From: Andrena cerasifolii
Taxonomy: Eukaryota; Arthropoda; Insecta; Hymenoptera; Andrenidae
Direction: 5' to 3'
Length of the DNA: 64,000 nt
NCBI RefSeq assembly: GCF_050908995.1
Contig: NC_135132.1
Location: forward strand, 7,745,001 to 7,809,000
Shown: in pieces, positions 1-11,085 of the stretch
Layout of the letters: every line of letters starts with the position of its first letter
How positions within the stretch are numbered: position 1 is the first letter of the stretch
The notes under the pieces: model-generated
What the model saw: the letters and a program-made list of their open reading frames with translations, nothing else
What the model was told of the DNA's origin: nothing
Database searches by the model: none
Position numbers and translations under genes: made by a program

Positions 1-300
1 CACAGAGAAAATGATAAAACTTCAGTTTCCTCGGAAGCAGGGCAGGATAATTTAAAAAAGAATATTTCATCCGAAGGAAATATTCCGCAACCGCAACAAA
101 CTAATAAAAACCGCTCCCAATTTTACTTCTATCCCGCAAGCGGAATGCCTGCAAAACTGAATGCTCCCTACAAGTATCAATTTAGAATGTTATCCGACGA
201 CTGCGTGAAACACACACGTGCGTTCGAAATGCAAACTAACGCACGCTATCAGATTCATCCCGGAAGCGTAGCATCCTATTACGCCTACGTTTCCCCCTAA
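1..300 (+). CDS. 3' end of an unrecognised protein-coding gene (partial)
   Basis: Frame 1 is open from the first base to a TAA at 298-300, giving 99 codons without a stop. It has no start because the gene enters from the left edge. The first half is rich in Ser, Asn and Gln. The second half is mixed and aromatic, with QFYFYPASGMPAKLN and a C-terminus ending YYAYVSP. The length and composition look more like a real terminal exon than chance. A foldback repeat begins about 25 bases after the stop. I do not recognise the family. It could also be an open stretch of an old mobile element. Confidence 0.4.
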   Translation, partial: HRENDKTSVSSEAGQDNLKKNISSEGNIPQPQQTNKNRSQFYFYPASGMPAKLNAPYKYQFRMLSDDCVKHTRAFEMQTNARYQIHPGSVASYYAYVSP

Positions 301-324
301 CATTCCATCTCCCCGATCTATTAG

Positions 325-795
325 AGCTAGGGAATTCAATCCCGGGATCGTAATCAAAGAGGATATATAACAAGAGGCGTCACTCTGGGCGGAACCTTCG
401 AAGTCCTTACTTGACCTTGGCATTGAAATTGGTAGTCTATTCGAGCGGGATATTCAAATCGACTAAATGTACCTTACCGCAATTTGCTGATTATTGCCGA
501 AGTTTACCGTGGTTTACCGATCATTGCCGAATGGGCATTTAAATGGGTTGTCTAGTGATTTCCCTAGTTTATGTCTGTCCTTGTCGAGTGACGCCTCTTA
601 TTATGTCTCCTCTTTATCGCAATCCCGGGATCCCGGCTGTTTCTTCGATTCTAAAACTACCGGGATTTGATACATCAAGTTATAACTAATCCCGAGAATT
701 TTTTAAAAACTTAAATTACTTTACGAACAACAGAAAGATATAAAAATGGAACCTAAAAAACAGCCGGGATCCCGGGATCGAATTCCTCAATTAGA
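325..795. mobile_element. Nested foldback (MITE-like) element
   Basis: The outer arms at about 325-350 and 771-795 are imperfect reverse complements that share GGAATTC and a CCCGGGATC block. A second pair of arms (about 342-387 against 587-630), containing GAGTGACGCCTCTT, lies inside. A third small inverted repeat around GGGATCCCGGCTG runs 629-775. No reading frame fits a transposase, so this looks like a non-coding foldback or several nested MITEs. Confidence 0.55.
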
Positions 796-800
796 GCCCA

Positions 801-1731
801 CGGAAAATCCCCAAGGCTACCAGAGATCGACCAAAGCGATGCGCCAATATCGTTCGTCGCAGCTACCCAAATCTTCGCTTGCCGACCCAGCCGGAGGTTG
901 ATGTTCGCGGGGATTTCGATGCTGGCCGCGCGTAACATCTCCCCGTGGGGCGCGATCACTGTCGCCTCTTTCTAGCTGCGGCGTCGAATCTCGTCAGCCA
1001 TGCGCGCCGCGCATCCGTGGCGATTGCACGGGCGATGGATCTCACGCACTCGCACACGTGAACGGGCGGCTCGTGTGCTCGCCTCAGCCGCAATACGGGC
1101 CTCTCTGCGCCAGTGGGCCACGATGAACGGTGCACGCCGCCTGCACGTTACCCGTCGCCACATCAAAATGTCAATTAAAACGTGAGATCCTCGTCAGTTG
1201 CATGGTAACGAACCCGTCCTCGACCGGAAGCCTCCAAATGCGACTGACTGCTCGATCCTGAGGTGAGGGAGATCCCAGTCTCCGACGGCTCCGACGATAA
1301 AATCACTCGATCCACCCTTCCAGCACCACGATCGCCAATTCGATTTTATTCCACGCCAGCTTTCGCTCGCGCCGCAGGCGCGCATCTATTTTGTTCACCT
1401 ATTGCTGAACATTTTTTCTAAGATTAGATAACGGAGTTCTAACAACCAATCTGGATCATGGCTGCGACGGTCAGTCCAGTTGTTGGTTCTGCGGAGAAGA
1501 TTAGATCCTCCATCGCTGGCTAAGCCGCTTCGTAGATTAGTCACCCTCTGTTCGCTCCCTGGGCTCTTCTACTTCCTAGCTAGAAGTGGGAACGTTGCGT
1601 TAAGATCCCTGGTAACATTAGTTAAGCGCTTATAGGACTAGAGTAATCGCAAACCTGGGACCCTGATGTAACTCACGTCGCTGGCTTCCGGCTGGGTGCG
1701 ATAAAGTTTTCTCTTGTTCGTAGGACCAACG
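801..1731. other. Gene-free stretch upstream of the sulfotransferase
   Basis: The part at about 850-1400 is relatively GC-rich with short overlapping open frames on both strands that match nothing I recognise. The segment 1400-1731 should hold the promoter and 5' leader of the sulfotransferase starting at 1732. I see no convincing TATA box. Confidence 0.4.
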
Positions 1732-4700
1732 ATGTCTAAACGGCTGAGCTTCTATGGTCTGGTAGGCCTGGCGTCCCTTTGCATCTTCTTCTTAGCATTT
1801 AACCAACGCTACAGCAGCTATCTCGAGCATCGACTGCAGCCGGTGATATCGGTCAGTAAAAAAATCGGAGGTGGGGATTGCTCTAAATTGAGTCACGCCA
1901 AACACGCTCTTTCTGACGGTAAAGTCTAACTTTTGCACCTAACTTAATTCCACTCGTACGCTAACAATGAACATCTCGAGCCATGCAACGAGCCACCGGC
2001 TCTCTTTCTCCCTGTTTCCATCTTTTCCTTTCCCTTAAGTTTACTTTCAAGCCGCATCAGGGACTTCGGGCTATTATTTGGAGCTCGTCGGGCGCATTCT
2101 TCAAGGGTAACACCACTACTAATTTTTCTACCACTGCTTGGGTCTCGCGTAAGAAATTAACAATCATTTTAAGGGGTCAAAATTCGGCATACGCTCAGGC
2201 TTTTTTTTTCTCAGCCAACGCTATGAATAACAATGTCAAGCTTTTTTTCGTTTATTAAGCTACTTTTAATGTATGCGGAACAGTTCTTTAAATACACTTT
2301 TAATTGTGTTCTTTCAATGTTATCTGGAGTTCAAAGTCACGCCTGGAAAAAGAAATACCTCCCTGGCAGGGGTGATTTCAGCTCACAGACTCATCAGAAA
2401 CAAAAAAACCAAGCTGATTCTTAATCATTATGAGTACCGCTATCGCAGGTGCCAGAATTAGCCATGTAAGTAAAAATTTAACAAAATTGCGCGCATTCAA
2501 ACTTCAAGTTTCGAAATTTTCCATTCTTGAAGTTTGAATGCACGTAATTTTCTTAAATTTTGACTTACGTGGCTAAATCTGGCACCTGCGATAGTGGTAC
2601 TCATAATGATTAAGAATCAGCTTGATTTTTTTATTTCAGATTAGGGCTGGGACTATTCGAATAATTTATATTCCAATATTTTACAAATATTCGAATGCTA
2701 CGAATATTTGAGTATTCGAATACTGATGTATGGTGTAAAGTGGGTCAAAATTAGCTTATAAGATTTCACCCTCACAAATGAACCTAAGGAACTTGACTTA
2801 TAATTCACACCATACTTAAATATTCGAATAGTATTCGAATACTTGGATATTCGAGTAGTATTCGAATACTTGGATATTCGAATAGTATTCGAATACTTGG
2901 ATATTCGAATAGTATTCGAATACTTGGATATTCGAATACTTGGATATTCGAATAGTATTCGAATACTTGGATATTCGAATTATATTCGCCAAATAATTGA
3001 GAAACTGTAGTATTCGAATACCGAAAAATTCGACAAATAGTCCCAGCCCTATTTCAGATGAGTCTGTGAGCTGAAATCACTCCCGCCGTCTTTTCAAAGG
3101 CGCGATTTTGGACTCCAGATAACATTGAAAAAACACAATTAAAAGTGTATTTAAAAAATCGTTCCACATACATTACAAGTAGCTTAATAAATGAAAAAAA
3201 AGTTTGACATTGTTACTCATTGTATTCACTGAGAAAAAAAAACCTGAATGTTGCCAAATTTTGCAGCGTGATTATCAGAGTGACCCCTTAAAGTCTCCTG
3301 ATTATATTCAGGTGATTATTTACGGCAGTAGCAAAGAGCGTGCGTATAATGAAGCTTTACATATTCTTGGTTCACTTTTACGTTCTGCATGTCGCCTTCA
3401 TCTTCCACGATACACCTAAGAATAATATTACTTGCACCGTCGCACTTTCTCGGGTGTTAATTCGGTACCTACGCAATAGAAAGAGGGAGAAAGATTATTG
3501 TCCTGGTTACGTCAGCAGCATTATCCTGTTCACATTGTAATCGTGCCCAACCACGACGCTAAAATGTCTATATTTTCTGTAATTCAGGATGTTGAAATAA
3601 GGCCCCGCATCGTGAAAATTCAGGAGCCAGTGACGGTAAGCAACCTGCGCACGTATGCATCGATTGTATGTATTGTCGCTTTCGATGAAAATTAGCAGAG
3701 GAACGATGAGAAATTTGGCGGCACGGTGTATCGTAATTCTTAGCATAATTCTAATACATGTAAATATAAAAGTGTATGGTAGGTGAGTAGCTAGCTTAGG
3801 TACAACTGTGTTACTAATGGAAGGGAAATGAACACGTTTAGTATAACAACGGGCACAAAGATTGCAAAGAACTATTTCGCTACTGCTTTCGCTTGGATCG
3901 AACGAAACTGACGAATAGAAAAGTCTGTGTTTCTCATTGCGAATTGTGGGTCTTTTGCAGGCATATTTCAGAGCGTCCATAGAGAATGTCACGCTGTCTG
4001 ATATTCAGGAGGTTGTGGATCAGCAGAGGAAGGTGATCGAAAGGGAAATGGAGGACTACACGTATCCCAATGGAAAGTACGGAGTCAACGTTAGGTGCGG
4101 TTGCTTTTGACTCCCATGCGCTTGAGCGCGCGTACGTGTAATGATTTACGCTAATCGCGACGTGATTTACGCAGCAAGTTGGAGGACTTTGTGCTGGAGA
4201 AAGGGGGAAGGCCGATGAGAAGCGTGATTTTGACGAGCTGGCGAAGCGGCAGTACATTCCTCGGCGATGTCGTAAACGCACATCCAGCGAATTTTTATCA
4301 TTACGAGCCCCTACTCGACTTCGGAATCGTACAAATTCGGGGGCCCCCGCTCGCCGATGAAGCTCTCGGGAACCTCGAGTCTTTATTGCGATGCGATTAC
4401 AATAATCTCGGTAAATGCTTTTCCAGCGAAGGTTGCCGCGAGCGCTGAACGTTCGGTAGGATTTATTGGATTTATTTGTTTCAGATCGGTACTTGGAGTA
4501 TGGCAAGACGCATCCCTGGGTCTTCAATCACAACACGCATTTGTGGAGGCAGTGCCAGGCGCACAAGAAAATCTGTTGGGATCCGCGTTTCGTTTCCAGA
4601 TTTTGTAAATTGTTCCCCTTTCAATCGATGAAGATCGTTCGGCTGAGGCTGCGCGCCGCGGAGAAGCTCTTGGAACAAGAGGAGTAAGAATGACTTTTCG

Positions 4701-6041
4701 GCCTCAGTAGATCGTGGTTATCGTTAGGTCCAAGTATCACAATTCTGTGCGATGGTTCCTTCTCATCGAATCGTGATATTTCCTTAATATTATGTAAGCA
4801 ACCTCTGTCGTTCTCTGCTTAAATGTATTTTAGAAATTATGTATTTCAGTTTAGGAATACGACTAGTTCTATTAATCCGTGATCCAAGAGGAATCTTGCA
4901 GTCGAGGAAACACAGGGAATGGTGTCCCACTCAGCCGGACTGCTCCGATCCAGCGTTAGTATGCGCAGACATGGTTTCAGACTTCAGTGCTGCTGTGAGA
5001 CTGATAAAAGAATATCCACACACTTTCAGGTACACGCTATGTTCTTTCGCAATAAGCAGAATCTGGGGGAGTCCTTAAATTACGCAAGGATAATTTTCAC
5101 GATTTCTTACCCCCTCCCGCTGTATGAGAATTCGTAAGATTTGATATTCCAACCCCCTCCTTACGTAATATTTTTTACATTGAATTTTTCAAGTTATAAA
5201 AATTCTTTTAAAGGTTTATACAATTCATTTAACTCGCTTTCGGGAAATTTAAGCTGAAACTAGTTTTCTGGAACATTAAAGATAGAATTTGTATTTATTG
5301 AAAATTAGGTTAAAAAATATTACGTAAGATGCTACCGGACTCCCCCCCGCCCTTGTAAGAAATTCGCAACTCCCCCCCTAAGTCTTGCGTAATTTAAGGA
5401 CGACCCCTTATTTCCAGGGGCGAATTTTGAAATTTCACGCCCCTAGGCCTTCCGCGAAATATCATCAAATATTTTAATTGAAAAGAGTCGAGACAATTTC
5501 AAACTTAATTCAATGTGGCTAACTCAAATGTGAGTTGTTGGTAATTCGCTGCGAATTGAAGTGAATTATTTTTAAAGTTGTCTCGAGCCAGCTCTTCCAA
5601 TTTCTTTCCTTGAAAATTGTCGCTCCCCCAAAATTTTTCCGCCCTCGGCTGCACCCTTATTTCGCGACCGAAATGTTTCACGAGTCTCGACGTCTGAAAG
5701 TTCGTTTAACATCCAACAGGGTAGTGCGTTACGAAGACTTATCAGTAGACCCCTACAGATACGTGAAGGAGCTCTACAATTTCTACGGTTTGGACTTTCA
5801 TATAAATGTAAAGAGATTTTTGGATACCCACACGAAGAACGACGTCGGCGGCGTTTCGAGCACCTTCCGGAACTCTAAAGTGGCGCCGTTCCACTGGCGA
5901 ACTGACCTGGACTTCGAGGAAGTCGACGAGATTCAGAGGGTCTGCGCGGCAGCCATGCGCCTATGGGGATACGTCATGGCGTCGAACGCCACCCACCAAA
6001 AGGACTTCGACCCCCTCGCGGAATATCAGCTGCAATTGTGA
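1732..6041 (+). CDS. Carbohydrate sulfotransferase (Gal/GlcNAc/GalNAc 6-O-sulfotransferase family)
   Basis: This is a type II Golgi enzyme that should transfer sulfate from PAPS to sugar 6-hydroxyls. Coding exons read: 1732-1918, 3588-3635, 3961-4094, 4175-4410, 4485-4683, 4850-5029 and 5720-6041. The N-terminus is a short basic tail (MSKR) then a hydrophobic anchor (residues 7-24). The 5'-phosphosulfate loop reads TSWRSGSTFLGD in the 4175 exon. The 3'-phosphate loop reads LVLLIRDPRG followed by SRKHREWC in the 4850 exon. The last exon has RYEDLSVDPY and ends NATHQKDFDP. All junctions from 3588 to the stop keep phase. The 1732 exon ends in phase 1 while 3588 needs phase 0, so a small exon in 1919-3587 is missing from my model. 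Family members of the CHST1-7 type are typically 390-530 residues, consistent with this gene. Intron 1 carries a 1.1-kb nested transposon and the last intron a MITE. The exact acceptor sugar cannot be told from sequence. Confidence 0.88.
2173..3287. mobile_element. 1.1-kb foldback MITE with TTAA target duplication (piggyBac-type)
   Basis: TTAA tetramers (2169-2172 and 3288-3291) flank arms beginning GGGGTCA and ending TGACCCC. The arms extend imperfectly for about 250 bp (2173-2420 and 3060-3287). Inside is a second palindrome around 2520 whose arms both contain GCACCTGCGATAG or its complement. A hAT-type element is inserted in the right half. It lies in intron 1 of the sulfotransferase gene. 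Ends and TTAA duplication suit piggyBac mobilisation, and there is no internal transposase frame. Confidence 0.75.
2642..3051. mobile_element. hAT-type MITE with internal ATTCGAAT array (copy 1, nested)
   Basis: Terminal inverted repeats read TAGGGCTGGGACTATTCG at the left and its near complement at the right. The flanking 8-bp TTTCAGAT is present on both sides (2634-2641 and 3052-3059), which is the target duplication length of hAT transposons. The interior is dominated by tandem GAATAGTATTCGAATACTTGGATATTC-like units. Related copies are at 23.2, 26.7 and 28.0 kb. Confidence 0.82.
5065..5408. mobile_element. MITE with GTCCTTAAATTACG ends (family copy 1)
   Basis: The left end reads GGGGGAGTCCTTAAATTACG and the right end reads CGTAATTTAAGGACGACCCC, as inverted repeats. 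The sequence between includes TTACCCCCTCCC and AATATTACGTAAG. Copies are at 38.3-38.7 kb and, truncated, at 42.3 kb. It sits in the last intron of the sulfotransferase gene. Confidence 0.75.
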
Positions 6042-7780
6042 CACGTGGTGCGATGAAACTTCTAGCGTGACACGCAATTGAGCCTCCCGGAAATCAACCT
6101 AATCGCCTGCACAGAACGAAGGTCTAGAGAATATCGACGAGTCTCGAGCATTGAGAATTCTATAGAAACCGGGATCGGCTTGGATTCCGAGAAGCTCAAC
6201 ACGGACACCGTAGGCTTAATTCTGCACAGATAACGGGAGTACTATCACAAGTGCCGTAATTCACAAGGGAAGAGATTATCAAGGTGCTGACTGAAGCTCG
6301 AGGCGATAAGCACTTTACAAACTCTGACGATAATCCTCTTCGCTGATCGGCTCGGGGTCAGCGAGATAGCAAAATGTTCGACCTTGCAAGACCAATGGTG
6401 AATCTGTTCCTTGAAGAATTCCAGAGACGCGCCAAGTGCTCTTCGAGCTTGTTGCATGAAACGGAAGGACGATGTTTGATCTTTGGGCCGGAGGCGCGAT
6501 AAGCGGGCGAAAAGTTCCTGAGACCTCCGGAGCGTGCAACAAGGAAATACATCCATATCAGCGGAAGCGTTAAACGAATCTAAGCGATAACAATTTTTAT
6601 TTAGAATTTATCGGCGATCTATCGCCGTAATCGTAAAAATATATGGTTCTTGCACCGCGGTGCCGAGGGAAGATTTTTTAGATCTCAAGCATTCGGATAG
6701 ACAGTTATTTTTTCAGGGGAGCCGCAAGCGTAGGATTATTTTATTACATAGAGATCCATTCCTTCTGAGAACCGAGCAACGCGCGTAGTCGTACTCTCCT
6801 TTTTAATATGTACATGTATGCACATACACCGATAGTTTTACTTACAATACACGTTGTACGAAAAGCAGCAAGTGTTTCTATTGATTTTCAATTCGCTAAC
6901 ATCTCTTTCTTGCACCCCGACGCTCGGGTTCCCGAGGCGGCGTGCAAGATCGAAATCCACGAGACTAGAGTAGATATCTTGAAACACCTCCCATTTCAAG
7001 CCACTTCGATTCGGTCTAGGGTAGTTTCCAGGTGAGAACGGCCTCGATGCCAAAAATTAGGGGATAAAGTTACACGGGACTTCTTTCCTGCAAATTAAGT
7101 GACCAAGAATCAACTGATCGAGCAACGTTCGATAAACTCTTACTCGAACAACTCTCAGATTATCGGGATTTGTCAGATTGTAAATTTATTTATTAAATGT
7201 ACTGTAAAATTCGTATGACTTTTTAATAAATTTGTATGTTATAGTTGTATATTCCAACTTCTAACTGCGTTCATTCGGAGCGTGCTACCTTTAGCGTTTA
7301 TTACATTTTATAGTACCCGTTCGAATGTACCACAAATCTTTCATCGAATAAATTTGATTTTTGCAAATATCGCCGGCGCGGGTAATTTACAAAAATCCGA
7401 AGGACAGATACAGAGTGGCGATACGTAAAGCAGTGGAGGACTTTTGAAACGTACCGTGTACTACTTGCGGACTCTCTTCTAGAAACTATCATTTTCGTCG
7501 ATCGGATTTAACAGAAGGGAAGAAACTTTCGTTTATCTTTCCTAATTTTTATTCACTCTTTCCATTTACATTATGCTCACTCGAAATCTTCCAAAGCTTA
7601 GCTGAAATTAAGAAAAGGGATACATTGCAGTTTATACGACGATGTGGTTAAGAATAAAACTATATTCTCAATTCAGAAAATAGGAAACTTTCATCACTAA
7701 ATATCATAGCGTATATTAAACATCATTATAAAATCGGCTTATTTAATTTATCGTAAGGAACGTTGGCAATAACGGGGTAC
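6042..7780. other. Sulfotransferase 3' flank and intergenic sequence
   Basis: This holds the presumed 3' UTR of the + strand sulfotransferase. An AATAAA at 7225-7230 is the best polyadenylation signal candidate. A complementary signal near 7789-7794 serves the gene on the other strand. No additional coding exon is convincing: short open frames at 6245-6556 have no splice or family support. Confidence 0.4.
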
Positions 7781-7810
7781 CTTTTTATTAAGAATGTTTT
7801 GCTGTGCGAT

Positions 7811-10802
7811 CTAATTTAGCTGCATCCAGAATCTACAAACAGAAAATTAATGTGTTAAATCATCGGGATTTAGTTACTAGACATTGGATTTTTTTTTTGT
7901 TATTTAAAACTCAGTGAGGGCAAGTTGTAATTCAGATCGATAAATCATATTAGCGTATATTTGTTTAACATCATTGTTCCTAGCAAAATTATTAATTAAC
8001 CAGTTTTTGCGAACCACTCACCTTATTTCGAAGCGGAAGTGCTTTCTCGCGAGCTGCAGGCGGATAGTTTGGAAAGTCTGTAACAAAGTGAAATTACAGT
8101 CAACTTTTGGTATCGTGAAAATGTGATTTATAATACGATTTTGATCGTTTGAAGTGTAATCAGACGAATAAGTTACATCAAAATTTATTCAGACATATGC
8201 TTGTCAAATGAATCATCATGAAAATATTTTTACTATTCGTGCGAAACCGGATTCTTTGGAATGAAAAATACTACTTACTTCCTTCGACATTCGTGGAGCT
8301 TCATCGAAACCAATTACAGTTGGGCATGTCTGCGCTTCTCGCTGTAACAAACGTTTCGGTTTGATTAATGCGAAGTAAATACCAGTTACTTTTCTCGTAA
8401 AATAGAATTTATGTCAGAGAAGTAATATCACCATATGTATATATGTATGACAGGGATAACTAGTGTTCATCATAGAATGTTAGCAATAATTTATTAGTAG
8501 GGATGGGTTTCTCGAAACGTCGAAATCTCGAAACTTGAAGTTCCGAGAAGAATTCGAAAGTTTGCACTCTTTTCGTGATTCGAACTCGCGAAAGCCAGAT
8601 TAGAAAAAGTATAAAATCAATGAATAAAAAATCGTTCGCAGCGTGCCTCGAGAATTTATATATTCTTATATTTTTGTTTAACTATGGTCAATAAAGATTT
8701 ATGCAAAATTTTGTTGACTTCAGTTCTTAAAGATATTCCATTTACAAAACAAAATCGGCACTTCGAGTTTCGAAGATTTTTGAAGTTCTGAACTCGAGTT
8801 CCGAAGGTTCACGAAGTTTTGAACTCGAGTTCCGAAGGTTCACGAAGTTTCGAACTCGAGTTCCGAAGTCTCGCGAAGTTTCGAATGCGAAAATTTGCAA
8901 ATTAGCTTCGAACCCACCCCTACTTTTATGCATAAAATACCAAAGGTTTTCATAGTACCTTTTCAATTCCACATCAACCCCAAAACGACGACCATCTCTT
9001 CAACGGATGTTCAAATTTCACAATTCTGTGAAGTTAATTTCATCATCCTAGGTAATGTTACGTATGTATTTAACCGTTGTCATCGTCCTCTGAAAGTAGA
9101 GACTTACTCACTGAAAATTATAGACGAAAAAAAAGAAGAAAATTATTAGACGTCCGTAGTGTTCAGAAAACACATTCTACACAATACTTCTGCTTGACTG
9201 AGGCAGTGTAAGATTCATCACATTTGATAAAAACCAAATGAATCCAAAACAAAAATAGAAGCAAAGCTGCAGAAGTGTTCGAGGGAACGAAATCAGGAGT
9301 TCTAAAACAGTTGTACGTAAATTATGAAACTTACCGACTGCGAGTGTGCCAATATCGACGCCAGGAAAGGAATTTATTACGCAGCCCCGTGACTCCATCT
9401 CAGCCATAGTTTCCCTACGGAAAGAAATGTGCGTTAACTTTACGCGCAGGTAGATTACGTACGCAGTTTCTGAATTTGGGAATTATTCTCAGAACAAATC
9501 GAATCATTCATGTCTTCTCAGACTGGGGCGATAACTTAGCATCATGAAAAATATGAACTACTGTTCCTAATAAAATAAATACTCCTCTCAAGAAAATAAT
9601 ACAAACACGAAACTTGCATGCATATTAAACGAAAGTTGGAGTGCATCTTGAACTACTGTGTATAAATTACAGTCGAACCTCGATAACTTAAATCTCAACA
9701 TGAAAAATTTTCGAATTATAAAAGTTTCGATTCGTCGAGTTTTCGAGGTGTTTACAAAACAGCCGAAGGAAATGAAGAAAATTTTCGACTCATGGAGGTT
9801 TTCGAGTTATCGAGGTTCGACTATAGAAAACTTACCGAATACGAGTGTAACTGTATCAACGCGAGGAAAGAAGTTTATTACGCAGGCTGGCGACTCCGAT
9901 TTGGCTACAGTTTCCCTATGAAAAGAAGAGTGCATTAAGTTTTCACGCAGATTGATTCCGCACACAGTTTCTGAATTTGGGAATTATTCTCAGAACAAAT
10001 CGAATCATTCATGCCTCCTCAGACTGGGGCGATAACTTAGCATCATGAAAAATATGAACTACTGCTCCTAATAAAATAAATACTCTTCTCAAGAAAATAA
10101 TACACGCACGAAACTTGCATGCATATTAGAAAAAAAAAGTTGGAGTGCGTGTGTAATTGATGATAAAAGATTTGAGAATACAGTTTTGCAAAAAACGTGA
10201 AACACGAAATATCGTGAATGTGTAATAAAGCAATACTCACTGGAGAAATCGCAAGCAAGACGAAGCAAAGTTGATCAATGCGGAGCAGCCCAAAGCACGC
10301 CTTCCGAAACCGATCATGAAACCGTTCGTATTTGAAATTAATATCTGTAGGAGGAAAGATATCTAATTCGAATGGCTAATGAACTAAATCGGGGAAGATA
10401 TTTAAGTTTTCTAATACATTCAGCTTCTCAATTAGGTCGTAATCAGAAAATGTATCATACGAACGAGACTATTTGCGTGTCATCATTTGAAAGAAAATTT
10501 AAGGATCGTTGCATGAAATTCGTGAAAATATAGCGGTAATTGGTATGCTAGAAGAGAATTAATCCGGAAATATTTCTTCTTTCTAAGTTTTAAGTAACGG
10601 AACACATGGATGGAAACGGATTGCGTGAAAATTGAAGCGAACTTACCTCCCGACGTTCTTCGACGTGGTCCAAAACGAAAGTGAGCTGGTCAACCGCCAA
10701 CGAACCGCCTTTGTCCCACCTCGAACGTAACGGAAACCATGGCTCGAGTATATTTGAGAGAGACGTACGTGTAGGGGTTTTTAGTACTAAGGTAGTGCGC
10801 AT
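7811..10802 (-). CDS. Candidate six-exon gene of unknown function with a duplicated alternative exon
   Basis: I do not recognise this protein. Well-formed splice sites on the - strand define exons 10802-10647, 10344-10241, then either 9915-9836 or 9414-9335, then 8341-8279, 8077-8022 and 7832-7811. Donors are GTAAGT or GTGAGT, and acceptors are preceded by pyrimidines. Using one downstream acceptor in the fourth exon (start 8337 instead of 8341), one frame stays open across all exons and stops in the last exon, about 158 residues. AATAAA follows within 25 bases. Visible stretches are DQLTFVLDHVEERRE, GFDEAPRMSKE and LQLARKHFRFEI. If 8341 is used, the frame stops in the fourth exon at a TGA, which would favour a non-coding or decayed transcript. 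The 80-nt exon is not a multiple of three, so including both copies breaks the frame and they would have to be mutually exclusive. The gene starts about 280 bp from XPC in the opposite direction. A hAT-like MITE and a pogo-like MITE lie in its introns. Confidence 0.45.
8498..8922. mobile_element. hAT-like MITE with internal tandem repeats
   Basis: Ends are TAGGGATGGGTTTCTCGAA and, inverted, TTCGAACCCACCCCTA. Inside, at 8762-8880, about four copies of a 30-bp unit containing AACTCGAGTTCCGAAG run in tandem. No transposase frame. The 8-bp flanks are only partly alike, so the insertion is probably old. It resembles the 2.6-kb element in design (simple palindromic internal repeats) but not in sequence. 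Confidence 0.65.
9335..10150 (-). repeat. Tandem duplication of an 80-nt exon plus flanking intron
   Basis: Unit b covers 9335-9650 and unit a covers 9836-10150, about 500 bp apart. Each contains an 80-nt segment bounded on the - strand by TAG before and GTAAGT after. The exons differ at 21 of 80 positions and 11 of 26 amino acids, sharing CVIN, a following FP and VD. A block 50 bp upstream of the exon on the - strand (9463-9650 against 9965-10150) is nearly identical, with only a handful of substitutions over about 190 bp. The spacer between copies includes a MITE. Confidence 0.85.
9670..9823. mobile_element. Short pogo/Tc1-like MITE
   Basis: About 154 bp, starting CAGTCGAACCTCGATAAC and ending in the inverted GTTATCGAGGTTCGACTA, next to TA. 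This terminal sequence is typical of pogo/Tigger-related non-autonomous elements. It is inserted between the two duplicated exons of the 7.8-10.8 kb gene, so it postdates or accompanied the duplication. Confidence 0.75.
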
Positions 10803-11085
10803 GCGTGGTTTGTGTTGCGCGCGATATTTGAATTAAGGAAACTCAAATGCTCAAAACGATCGTCGAGCGTCAGCGTGAAATCGCACCTTTAACTTGAGTA
10901 CAGCGCCGCCAGACGATTTGGTGTAGAACTAACCTAATAATCAGGTGGCAGCCAAGGACGACACAATCTCACGAATTTCACGCACTTCAGAGACGCAGTA
11001 GAATGTTATGATATGACGCAACCCGATAAGGTGCCGATTAACCGATAACAATCAAAGAATTCGGTAGCTTCGAAAGGTGTCCGAG
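10803..11085. promoter_or_regulatory. Shared divergent promoter interval upstream of XPC
   Basis: Only 283 bp separate the ATG of XPC (+) from the first candidate exon of the - strand gene, so both promoters must lie here. The segment 10840-10890 contains a repeat (GAAATCGCACCTTTAA) that recurs inverted at 14906. I see no TATA box at a suitable distance. Confidence 0.4.

Noticed and set aside
6245..6556. 103-codon - strand frame in the sulfotransferase 3' region
   Set aside because: No conserved motif or splice context, and it probably overlaps the 3' UTR.
9667..9921. 87-codon + strand frame at 9658-9921
   Set aside because: It runs through the pogo-like MITE and the complement of a duplicated exon.
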